From assembly GCA_964503145.1 (NCBI GenBank), contig CAZCYV010000008.1:62001-126000 (forward strand): 64,000 nucleotides of DNA, given 5' to 3'. The notes beneath the pieces are model-generated. The model did no database searches. It worked only from the letters and a program-made list of their open reading frames with translations, and was not told where the DNA came from. Source of the DNA: RBG-16-57-11 sp964503145 (GTDB lineage: Bacteria; Chloroflexota; Anaerolineae; Anaerolineales; UBA4823). Every line of letters starts with the position of its first letter. Position 1 is the stretch's first letter. Made by a program: the position numbers and the translations under genes. Positions 33,787-40,691 of this stretch are shown in pieces.

Positions 33787-34929
33787 ATGCAGTGGCGCGT
33801 CCCGCTGGCCGATCTGGATTACGGCGAGGAGGAGAAGCAAGCGGTCCTGGCGGTGCTGGAAAGCCGCTGGTTGACAATGGGCGCTGTGACGCAGGAGTTC
33901 GAGCGCCGCTTTGCTGCAACAGTTGGCGCCAGGTATGCCGTGGCGGTTTCGAACGCCACCGTGGCGCTGCATCTGGCGTGTCTGGCATTGGGGATTGGGC
34001 CACAGGACGAAGTCATCGTCCCCTCACTGTCGTTCGTGGCCACTGCCAACGCGGTGCTGTACACTGGCGCGCAGGTGCGCTTCGCCGACATCCTCAGCCT
34101 GGACGAGCTGACCATTGACCCGGCAGAGATCGAGCGCCTGGCGACGCCGCGGACCCGTGCGGTGATCGTGATGCATTACGCCGGCTACCCCTGCCGCATG
34201 CAGCAGATCACAGAAATCGCCAGCCATTATGGCCTGGCAGTCATCGAAGATAGCGCCCATGCGCCCGGCGCTGCATTAAATCGCCGCCCCCTGGGCGCAT
34301 GGGGAGATGTTGGCTGCTTCAGCTTCTTCTCGAATAAAAACCTCTCCACCGGCGAAGGGGGAATGCTGGTGACCAACCGCGAAGACATTGCCCAAAAAGC
34401 CCGCCTGCTGCGCTCCCACGGCATGACCAGCCTGACCTGGGACCGCCACCAGGGCCACGCTTACAGCTATGACGTTACCGAGCTGGGATACAACTATCGC
34501 ATCGATGAAATCCGCTCTGCGCTTGGGCTGGCACAGCTTGATAAGCTTCAGACCAACAACGCCCGCCGTAAGGCGTTGACACAACGATACTGGCTGGCGT
34601 TGCGCGAGAGTGACTTCGGCTTGCCATTTTGCGATTGGAGTCAACAAACCGGGGTTGAACCCGCATGCCATCTCTTCCCGGTCTTGCTCCCCGAAAAAGC
34701 GGATCGCAAGCAGTTCATGGATCGGTTGCGCTCTGCCGGGGTGCAGACCAGCATCCATTATCCCCCGATCCACCGCTTCAGCTATTACCGACAGCGCTAT
34801 CCAGTGGAAAGGCTGCCGATCACCGAACAGGCGGCCGAGCGCGAAGTGACCCTGCCGCTCTACCCCGATCTCACGGCGGAGCAGCAGGAGATCGTTGTGC
34901 AAGCTGCGATCCAGGCAGTTCAGAATTAA
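33787..34929 (+). CDS. DegT/DnrJ/EryC1/StrS sugar aminotransferase
   Basis: A 380-residue PLP enzyme. GARYAVAVSNATVALHLACL, VIEDSAHAPGA and the PLP lysine in FSFFSNKNLSTGEGGML are the family signatures; HLFPVLL and FSYYRQRYP lie near the C-terminus. It would aminate the 4-keto sugar made by the adjacent dehydratase, giving a 4-amino-4,6-dideoxy sugar nucleotide. No acetyltransferase or NeuB-type synthase follows, so a full legionaminate route is not present here. It ends the cluster and is followed by a clear terminator. Confidence 0.87.
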   Translation: MQWRVPLADLDYGEEEKQAVLAVLESRWLTMGAVTQEFERRFAATVGARYAVAVSNATVALHLACLALGIGPQDEVIVPSLSFVATANAVLYTGAQVRFADILSLDELTIDPAEIERLATPRTRAVIVMHYAGYPCRMQQITEIASHYGLAVIEDSAHAPGAALNRRPLGAWGDVGCFSFFSNKNLSTGEGGMLVTNREDIAQKARLLRSHGMTSLTWDRHQGHAYSYDVTELGYNYRIDEIRSALGLAQLDKLQTNNARRKALTQRYWLALRESDFGLPFCDWSQQTGVEPACHLFPVLLPEKADRKQFMDRLRSAGVQTSIHYPPIHRFSYYRQRYPVERLPITEQAAEREVTLPLYPDLTAEQQEIVVQAAIQAVQN

Positions 34930-34959
34930 AAGGCCGGATTGGCTCAGTCCAGCCTTTTT
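34928..34959 (+). terminator. Rho-independent terminator of the polysaccharide cluster
   Basis: AAAAGGCCGGAT pairs with AGTCCAGCCTTTT with one C-A mismatch, followed by T5. It begins inside the DegT stop codon and separates the cluster from tRNA-Val. Confidence 0.8.
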
Positions 34960-34977
34960 ACGCTCAAAAGTTACACC

Positions 34978-35006
34978 TTGCCGATTCAACCCAGTCTGAG
35001 TATAAT
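34978..35006 (+). promoter_or_regulatory. Promoter of tRNA-Val
   Basis: TTGCCG (34978-34983) and TATAAT (35001-35006) with 17-nt spacing, 12 nt before the mature tRNA 5' end. Confidence 0.8.
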
Positions 35007-35018
35007 TTGTGTCTGTCC

Positions 35019-35092
35019 GGGCGGATAGCTCAGTTGGTTAGAGCACTGCGTTGACATCGCAGAGGTCGTAGGTTCGAGCCCTATTCCGCCCA
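35019..35092 (+). tRNA. tRNA-Val (anticodon GAC)
   Basis: A 74-nt cloverleaf. Acceptor arms GGGCGGA (35019-35025) and TCCGCCC (35085-35091) pair fully; the D arm is GCTC/GAGC; the anticodon stem CTGCG/CGCAG encloses TTGACAT with GAC at 35053-35055; the T arm is GTAGG TTCGAGC CCTAT. The 3' CCA is not encoded (ACAC follows). Confidence 0.97.
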
Positions 35093-35102
35093 CACAATCG
35101 AA

Positions 35103-35363
35103 CGTCCAGGAACTGCGATGACCGGGACGAGTAGCCTGTCTCAGGCCCGCCAGGGAGAAGAGATCAGCGACTGAGAGTCTCTTTCGGAAACGGCCAGGCG
35201 AAAACCACCCGCGAGCATGACCCCGAACCGGGCTGACCCCGCAGTAGGGCGAACGGTTGACCCCGTTATCGGTCGCCCAAGATGCTCCTCCCGAGGAGCG
35301 AAACTGGGTGGAACCGCGTGAGCCAGATATCTGCTCTCGCCCCAGAACGGGCGAGAGCTTTTT
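35103..35363 (+). promoter_or_regulatory. T-box riboswitch upstream of thrS
   Basis: The leader carries the T-box signature ACTGGGTGGAACCGCG (35304-35319). An intrinsic terminator follows: GCTCTCGCCC (35333-35342) with GGGCGAGAGC (35349-35358), then T5. Upstream a stem-I-like region has GACGAGTAG near 35128 and GAGAG further on. A plausible specifier is ACC (Thr) at 35204-35206, followed by A in GAAAACCACC. In this class uncharged tRNA-Thr stabilises the antiterminator and turns thrS on. The promoter may be that of tRNA-Val, since no other is clear in the 10 bp between the tRNA and the leader; the two could be co-transcribed. Confidence 0.9.
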
Positions 35364-35388
35364 ATTGCGTGCAGAAAAGGAGTGCAAA

Positions 35389-37185
35389 ATGCCAGAACAA
35401 CGTAACGTCCCCTATGAGGAAAGCGACCTGTATCGCATACGCCATTCGGCGGCGCATGTGATGGCGCAGGCTGTGCTGGAATTGTTCCCGGAAGCCAAAT
35501 ACACCATCGGTCCGCCGATCGAAGATGGCTTCTACTACGATTTCGAACTGCCCCGCACGCTGACGCCGGAGGATCTGGCGGAGATCGAAAGGCGGATGCG
35601 CAGGATCATCACCGGGAATCATCCCTTCGAGAAAAAGGTCGTTTCGGCAGAAGAAGCGCGTCAGATCTTCAAGGACCAGCCCTATAAGCTGGAGTTGATC
35701 GAAGGGCTGGAAAAGGGCGGCTATGACGAGTACGGCAACCCGCTGAAAGAGAAGGCCGAAATCTCGATCTATCGACACGCCAATTTCGTCGATCTATGTC
35801 GCGGGCCGCATGTGGAGAACACGCGCCAGATCAACCCCGCGGCGGTCAAGCTGATGAGCGTCGCCGGGGCCTACTGGCGCGGCGATGAGAAGAACCCGAT
35901 GCTTCAGCGCATCTACGGAACCGCATGGCACTCACCGCAGGAGCTGGAAGAATACCTCTGGCGGCTGGAGGAGGCCAAGAAGCGTGATCATCGCAAGCTG
36001 GGCAAGGAACTGGGGTTGTTCTACTTCTCCGAAGATATCGGCCCCGGTTTGCCCCTGTTTACCCCTAAGGGCGAGATGCTGCGCTACCTGATGGAAGGAT
36101 ATGTGCGCGAAACGCAGACGCGTTATGGCTACCAGCACGTCTGGACCGGTCATATGGTCAAAGAAGATCTATATCGTAAATCGGGGCACTACGACAATTA
36201 CAAGGAGTCGATGTTCCCACCCATGGTGGATGAAAACGTGGTTTATCGGCTGAAGCCGATGAACTGCCCCAGCCATATGACCCTTTACAAGGAGATGGGG
36301 CGGCACTCCTATCGCGAGCTGCCATTGCGCTTCGCCGAGTTTGCCACACTCTACCGCTACGAGAAGACGGGAGAATTGACCGGCTTGACGCGGGTGCGCG
36401 CCCTGACGCAGGACGACTGTCACACGTTTTGCACCGAGGAACAGATCGGCAGCGAGTTCACCCGCTCGCTGCATCTGATCCAGGAAGTGTTAGGGCGCTA
36501 TCGCTTCACGGATTACAAAGTGCGTCTTTCGCTGCGCGGCGAGGGCGGCAAATATGTGCAGGACGACGAGAAATGGGCAAAGGCAGAAGCCGCGCTGCGG
36601 AAGTCGCTGGACGAGAACCAGGTGGATTACTTCGAAGCCACCGGCGAGGCGGCGTTCTACGGGCCAAAGGCGGATTTCCTGGCGCGGGATGTGCTGGGAC
36701 GAGAGTGGCAACTCTCCACCATCCAGGTGGATTTCATCCAGCCCGCCCGATTGGGCCTGACGTATGTGGGCGAAGATGGCCAGGAGCATACCCCCGTCGT
36801 GTTGCATCGCGCCGTTACCGGGACGACGGAGCGCTTCATGGCCGTGCTCATCGAGCACTTTGCTGGCGCGTTTCCGGTCTGGCTAGCGCCGGTGCAGGCG
36901 GTCTTGATCCCGATTGCAGACCGCCACCTGCCCTATATTCACGAAGTCGCAGAGCGTTTGAAGAAGGCCGGGTTGCGCGTCGAAGTGGATGACCGCAACG
37001 AGCGCATGAACGCCAAGATTCGCGACGCTCAGAAGCAGAAGATCCCCTACATGCTGGTGGTCGGGGATCAGGAAGTGGCCCAAAACCAGGTAGCGTTGCG
37101 CCTGCGTTCGGGAGAAAACCCAGGGCCAATCTCTATCGAAGATTTTCTGGCTCGCGCCCGCCAGGACATCCGGGATGGCGTTTGA
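35389..37185 (+). CDS. thrS: Threonyl-tRNA synthetase (no TGS domain)
   Basis: A 598-residue class II synthetase. The editing domain is complete: IRHSAAHVMAQAV gives the H-x3-H zinc/editing motif and FVDLCRGPHVENT the matching Cys and His. The catalytic core has the motif MNCPSHMTLYK, RYEKTGELTGLTRVRALTQD and a C-terminal anticodon-binding domain from about 495. Compared with the 642-residue E. coli enzyme the N-terminal TGS domain is missing. AAAAGGAG before the ATG at 35389 fixes the start and rules out the open frame back to 35257, which lies in the T-box. Confidence 0.96.
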   Translation: MPEQRNVPYEESDLYRIRHSAAHVMAQAVLELFPEAKYTIGPPIEDGFYYDFELPRTLTPEDLAEIERRMRRIITGNHPFEKKVVSAEEARQIFKDQPYKLELIEGLEKGGYDEYGNPLKEKAEISIYRHANFVDLCRGPHVENTRQINPAAVKLMSVAGAYWRGDEKNPMLQRIYGTAWHSPQELEEYLWRLEEAKKRDHRKLGKELGLFYFSEDIGPGLPLFTPKGEMLRYLMEGYVRETQTRYGYQHVWTGHMVKEDLYRKSGHYDNYKESMFPPMVDENVVYRLKPMNCPSHMTLYKEMGRHSYRELPLRFAEFATLYRYEKTGELTGLTRVRALTQDDCHTFCTEEQIGSEFTRSLHLIQEVLGRYRFTDYKVRLSLRGEGGKYVQDDEKWAKAEAALRKSLDENQVDYFEATGEAAFYGPKADFLARDVLGREWQLSTIQVDFIQPARLGLTYVGEDGQEHTPVVLHRAVTGTTERFMAVLIEHFAGAFPVWLAPVQAVLIPIADRHLPYIHEVAERLKKAGLRVEVDDRNERMNAKIRDAQKQKIPYMLVVGDQEVAQNQVALRLRSGENPGPISIEDFLARARQDIRDGV

Positions 37186-37192
37186 GTCAGAA

Positions 37193-37240
37193 GTTGAGGT
37201 CTGGGGCGTCAGTACCCCAGACCTCAACAGGATGATTTTT
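37193..37240 (+). terminator. Terminator after thrS
   Basis: A perfect 14-bp stem, GTTGAGGTCTGGGG (37193-37206) with CCCCAGACCTCAAC (37215-37228), 8-nt loop, then T5 at 37236-37240. The 7-nt gap before the T tract is longer than ideal. Confidence 0.7.
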
Positions 37241-37259
37241 GAGATTTTGCCGCGGGCCG

Positions 37260-37288
37260 TTGACGATTCGCACGTTTTTTGGTATGAT
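37260..37288 (+). promoter_or_regulatory. Promoter of the infC-rpmI-rplT operon
   Basis: TTGACG (37260-37265) and TATGAT (37283-37288) with 17-nt spacing. Transcription would start near 37295, leaving a 50-nt leader before infC. Confidence 0.85.
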
Positions 37289-37344
37289 GCCTGGGCTGAG
37301 TTGAAATCAGTTAATTTGTCGCATTAAGAAAACAGGAGTGTAAG

Positions 37345-37872
37345 ATCAGCGCATTAAATTATCGAGTAAATGACGCCATTCGTGTTCCTCAGGTCCGCCT
37401 GATCGGTGCCAACGGCGAAAACATCGGCGTGGTCTCTATTGAAGAGGCCCAACGCATCGCCAGAGAAGCCGAACTAGACCTGGTCGAAGTAGCCCCCGCT
37501 GCTGATCCGCCGGTTTGCCGGGTGATGGACTTCGGAAAGTTCGTTTACGAGCGAGCGAAAAAGGAGCGCGAGGCCCGAAAAGCGCAAACCAAGATCGAAG
37601 TCAAAGAAATTCGCCTGCGACCCAAGACCAACGAGCACCATCGAGAATTCAAAATCCGCGATGCGCGCCGCTGGCTGATGGACGGGAACAAAGTCAAAGT
37701 ACGTATCCGCTTTCGCGGTCGAGAGATCGACTACCTGGACATCGCCCTGACGGATTTGAAGGAAGTGGCCGAGGCGCTCTCGGATGTAGGGATCGTGGAG
37801 CAGGCGCCAGCGCTGGAAGGGCGCACCATGCTGATGGTCCTCGCCCCAGGAAAGGCGTCGAAAAAGAAATAA
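37345..37872 (+). CDS. infC: Translation initiation factor IF-3, ATC start codon
   Basis: A 175-residue IF-3. The N-domain runs NYRVNDAIRVPQVRLIG, then DLVEVAPAADPPVCRVMDFG; the C-domain has EIRLRPKTNEHHREFKIRDA and VRIRFRGREI. IF-3 prevents subunit association and proofreads initiation codons. There is no ATG, GTG or TTG in frame between the stop at 37312 and a GTG at 37429, which would remove the first 28 conserved residues. An AGGAG at 37334-37338 lies 6 nt before ATC (37345), so ATC is the start. Non-standard AUU/AUC/AUA starts on infC are known to allow autorepression by IF-3. Confidence 0.93.
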   Translation: MSALNYRVNDAIRVPQVRLIGANGENIGVVSIEEAQRIAREAELDLVEVAPAADPPVCRVMDFGKFVYERAKKEREARKAQTKIEVKEIRLRPKTNEHHREFKIRDARRWLMDGNKVKVRIRFRGREIDYLDIALTDLKEVAEALSDVGIVEQAPALEGRTMLMVLAPGKASKKK

Positions 37873-37916
37873 ATCGATTGCGCTGATATCTTTTCGCTGT
37901 CACGAGTGGTTTGACC

Positions 37917-37943
37917 TCCGCGGATGTCGGCAAGCTCCGCGGA
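37917..37943 (+). promoter_or_regulatory. Hairpin between infC and rpmI
   Basis: The 8-bp palindrome TCCGCGGA occurs at 37917-37924 and 37936-37943, able to form an 8-bp stem with an 11-nt loop, followed by ATTTTG. It lies 27 nt before rpmI and could be a weak attenuator or an L20-responsive element; the function is not evident. Confidence 0.4.
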
Positions 37944-37970
37944 ATTTTGTGTGATGAGAGGAGTTCGACC

Positions 37971-38207
37971 GTGCCACGCAAGCAACCAGATGGAAAATAC
38001 AAGATCAAGACCCATAAAGCTACTTCGAAGCGCTTTCGGGTCACCGGATCAGGCAAACTGATGCGCACCAAGATCGGCAAAAGCCACCTGCGCCGCCGCA
38101 CGCCCAAGCGCGTCAAAGCCCTGTTCCAGGAAATGATCCCGGTCAAAGGGCGCGGGATCGTTAAGCGCGTCCACCGCCTTGCCCCGTACATGAAGAAGGC
38201 AGACTGA
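37971..38207 (+). CDS. rpmI: Ribosomal protein L35
   Basis: A 78-residue basic protein with KIKTHKATSKRFRVTGSGK, GKSHLRRRTPKRVKAL and the C-terminal RVHRLAPYMKKAD, all L35 features; it is slightly longer than the usual 64-66 residues. The frame is open to 37911, but the GTG at 37971 follows GAGAGGAG at good spacing and begins the conserved VPRKQ (MPRKQ) end. It follows infC as in most bacteria. Confidence 0.93.
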   Translation: MPRKQPDGKYKIKTHKATSKRFRVTGSGKLMRTKIGKSHLRRRTPKRVKALFQEMIPVKGRGIVKRVHRLAPYMKKAD

Positions 38208-38220
38208 TCGGAGGGGCCGT

Positions 38221-38302
38221 TGCGAGTCCGTCTTCCGCCTCCACGACCAAAGCGGTCGACAGGGAGACGCGGACTCGAATCGATTGCTCGATCTAAAGAT
38301 CG
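38221..38302 (+). promoter_or_regulatory. Structured spacer between rpmI and rplT
   Basis: The 187-bp gap between the two ribosomal genes is unusually long. CGAGTCCG (38223-38230) pairs with CGGACTCG (38270-38277), TCT/AGA may extend it, and inside lies CGACC-AAAGC-GGTCG (38244-38258). A second hairpin CGATC-TAAA-GATCG (38289-38302) follows. The compound fold resembles an r-protein binding leader; L20 is the natural candidate regulator. Nothing matches a leader I can name. Confidence 0.5.
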
Positions 38303-38394
38303 ATACCTATCCTATATTGTGTTGCAACCGTTGGGTGCACCAAACAGGCAGATGAAGGGCTGCCGGCGCCCAGGGGTATGCAGGAGAGAAAATT

Positions 38395-38745
38395 ATGGCT
38401 CGTGTAAAGACTGGACCCTATCGCCGTCAGCATCACAAGAAGGTGCTGAAGATCACCAAAGGTCAATTTGGCACCCGGCACCGTCTGTTCCGGCGCGCCA
38501 ATGAGGCGATGCTCAAGAGTTTATGGTATGCCTATCGCGACCGACGGCAGCGCAAGCGCGACCTGCGCCGCCTATGGATCGCTCGCATCAACGCCGCAGC
38601 CCGGCTGAACGGCACCACCTACAGCCGCCTGATCCATGCCATGAAGGATAATCAGATCCTGCTCAACCGCAAGATGCTGGCTGATCTGGCTGTGCGCGAC
38701 CCGCAAGCCTTTGCCGCGGTCGTCTCCCGTGCAAATGCTGCTTAG
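38395..38745 (+). CDS. rplT: Ribosomal protein L20
   Basis: A 116-residue L20, full length. MARVKTGPYRRQHHKKVLKI, FRRANEAMLKSLWYAYRDRR and LWIARINAAARLNG are its conserved blocks. L20 organises early 50S assembly and in other bacteria represses rpmI-rplT translation. The ATG follows GGAGAG. It ends the infC operon. Confidence 0.97.
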   Translation: MARVKTGPYRRQHHKKVLKITKGQFGTRHRLFRRANEAMLKSLWYAYRDRRQRKRDLRRLWIARINAAARLNGTTYSRLIHAMKDNQILLNRKMLADLAVRDPQAFAAVVSRANAA

Positions 38746-38796
38746 CGTGTAACGCGACCTCCACAACACACCGAATTCGTATTAACGCTTTCTAAT

Positions 38797-38840
38797 GAAA
38801 CCCGTTCTCAGTCCCTTTGGGGAACCTGGGAACGGGTTTC
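38797..38840 (+). terminator. Hairpin after rplT
   Basis: GAAACCCGTTC (38797-38807) pairs perfectly with GAACGGGTTTC (38830-38840), with TCCC/GGGA able to extend it internally. There is no proper T tract, only TTTCTCG. It is the likely end of the ribosomal operon. Confidence 0.6.
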
Positions 38841-38850
38841 TCGTCCATAG

Positions 38851-38856
38851 TATAAT
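38851..38856 (+). promoter_or_regulatory. -10 element for the DUF1232 gene
   Basis: TATAAT, 51 nt before the ATG at 38908, with GGAGG at the ribosome binding site. No good -35 is visible because that position is inside the preceding hairpin. Confidence 0.45.
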
Positions 38857-38907
38857 GTCATCGGTCCTTGCTTACCCGTAGGTACTGCAAGCCAGCTTGG
38901 AGGACGG

Positions 38908-39267
38908 ATGTCTGAGAAAAAGGAACGAAAAATTATCCCCTCTGAGGGCGGCGTTTTCAACAACCTGGCCCTGCGTATCAAGCTGATCTTTCGCCTGCTG
39001 GGCGATCATCGTATCAGTCCCTTCCTGAAACTGCTGCCTATCGGATCGGCGCTGTATTTCATCATTCCTGACCTGGCGATTGGCCCCCTGGATGATGTGG
39101 CAGTGGTTTGGCTGGGGACCTACCTGTTCGTAGAGCTTTGCCCTCCCGAGATCGTCCAAGAACACATGGCCGCGCTGCGCAATCAAGCGTTGCCCGGGGA
39201 ATGGTTCGATGCAGATCCTGGAACAGGCGAGGTGATCGAAGGAGAATTTCGGGAGAAGAAGGAATAA
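38908..39267 (+). CDS. DUF1232 (YkvA-like) small membrane protein
   Basis: A 119-residue protein with the DUF1232 core: ISPFLKLLPIGSALYFIIPD followed by LAIGPLDDVAVVWLGTYLF, where P-D and DD are the conserved positions. One or two membrane segments and a charged C-terminal tail (GEVIEGEFREKKE). The family function is unknown. It has its own ribosome binding site (TTGGAGG) and stands alone between the ribosomal operon and the lipoproteins. Confidence 0.7.
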   Translation: MSEKKERKIIPSEGGVFNNLALRIKLIFRLLGDHRISPFLKLLPIGSALYFIIPDLAIGPLDDVAVVWLGTYLFVELCPPEIVQEHMAALRNQALPGEWFDADPGTGEVIEGEFREKKE

Positions 39268-39362
39268 TCTGCGCTTGAAAGCCCTGGCCCAAGCGGGGGG
39301 TCGCAGGTCTGGATTCCTGATGGAACATTCGAATCGAAGAGACGGTATAAGACGATATAAGT

Positions 39363-40691
39363 ATGAGAAAACGATCCTTACTGTTATTGTTAGCCCTGCT
39401 AATTGCCGGGTGCAGCGGCGCGCCAGTGACGCCCGCGCCCTCTCCCACGCCCGAAGCGACGTCGACCACGCCCGCACCAGTGCAGCTATCCGCGCCAACA
39501 GCGACGCCCACTGCTGCGCTGCCGACCTCGCCGCCCCCCTCACCGACGGCAACCGCCGAACCGCCTCCCAACGCCACCCCTACCGAAACGTCGGTGATCC
39601 TGGACATCGAACCACACGGCTTCCCTAATCCGCAGGCTTATACCTGGCAGCCCCTCGTAGCCGGGCTGCAGAAACCGCTGGATCTTGTCACAGCCGGGGA
39701 TGGTACAGGCCGACTTTTTATCGTCGAGCAGGCCGGCAGGGTGCGGATCGTGCAGGATGGGCAGCTTCTATCTGTACCTTACCTGGACATCACCGATCGC
39801 GTCGGCAGCCGCGCCAATGAGCAGGGATTGCTTGGCCTGGCCTTCCACCCGCGTTATGCAGAGAATGGCTTTTTCTACGTCAATTACACCGATCTCAATG
39901 GCAACACGGTGATCGCCCGTTTTCAGGTCTCGTCGAGCGATCCCAATCGCGCCGCCCCTGACTCCGAATATCGACTGCTGAGCGTTCCCCAGCCCTATCC
40001 CAATCATAATGGCGGAGCGGTGGCCTTTGGGCCGGATGGTTATCTCTATCTGGGACTGGGCGATGGCGGCTCAGCGGGCGATCCCCAGGGGAATGGCCAA
40101 TCGCTGAACACGCTGTTGGGCAAAATCCTGCGCCTGGATGTCGATAGCGGCGAGCCTTACGCCATCCCTGTGGACAATCCCTTTGCCAATGACGGAGGCC
40201 GTCCAGAGATCTGGGCCTATGGGTTGCGCAACCCCTGGCGGCTCTCATTCGACCGGCTAACCGGCGACCTGTACATTGGGGATGTAGGTCAGAATCAGAT
40301 CGAGGAGATCGACTTCTTGCCGGCTGGCGCGCCGGGTGGAGCGAACTTCGGCTGGGCCTTCTATGAGGGCACATCGCCTTACGAGGGCACGCCGCCCACG
40401 GGTTTGCAGTTGATCCCGCCCGTGGCCGAGTATCGCCATGATATGGGCTGCTCGGTGACCGGAGGCGTGGTCTATCGCGGCAGCCGTCTGCCCGCCTGGC
40501 AAGGGATCTACCTGTTCGGCGATTACTGCAGCGGTCTGGTGTGGGGGCTGGTGCAGGACGCCCAGGGCGCCTGGCAAAGTCAGATGCTTTTCGGCCCAGT
40601 GGGCCGCATCACCTCCTTCGGGCAAGACGAAAACGGCGAGGTCTATCTGGTAGACCAGGCAGGCGTGGTGTATGTACTTGCAGCGAAGTAG
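39363..40691 (+). CDS. PQQ-dependent sugar dehydrogenase-like lipoprotein
   Basis: A 442-residue secreted lipoprotein. The signal peptide ends LLIAGC (lipobox), followed by a Pro/Thr-rich stalk to about residue 75. The beta-propeller of the soluble glucose dehydrogenase/HHIP type follows: LQKPLDLVTAGDGTGRLFIV, NEQGLLGLAFHP, PYPNHNGGAVAFGPDGYLYL with the catalytic His, and GLRNPWRLSFD. It may oxidise aldoses or act as a sugar binder; PQQ dependence is assumed from the family. TATAAG lies 12 nt before the ATG. It overlaps the next gene by 20 bp. Confidence 0.85.
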   Translation: MRKRSLLLLLALLIAGCSGAPVTPAPSPTPEATSTTPAPVQLSAPTATPTAALPTSPPPSPTATAEPPPNATPTETSVILDIEPHGFPNPQAYTWQPLVAGLQKPLDLVTAGDGTGRLFIVEQAGRVRIVQDGQLLSVPYLDITDRVGSRANEQGLLGLAFHPRYAENGFFYVNYTDLNGNTVIARFQVSSSDPNRAAPDSEYRLLSVPQPYPNHNGGAVAFGPDGYLYLGLGDGGSAGDPQGNGQSLNTLLGKILRLDVDSGEPYAIPVDNPFANDGGRPEIWAYGLRNPWRLSFDRLTGDLYIGDVGQNQIEEIDFLPAGAPGGANFGWAFYEGTSPYEGTPPTGLQLIPPVAEYRHDMGCSVTGGVVYRGSRLPAWQGIYLFGDYCSGLVWGLVQDAQGAWQSQMLFGPVGRITSFGQDENGEVYLVDQAGVVYVLAAK

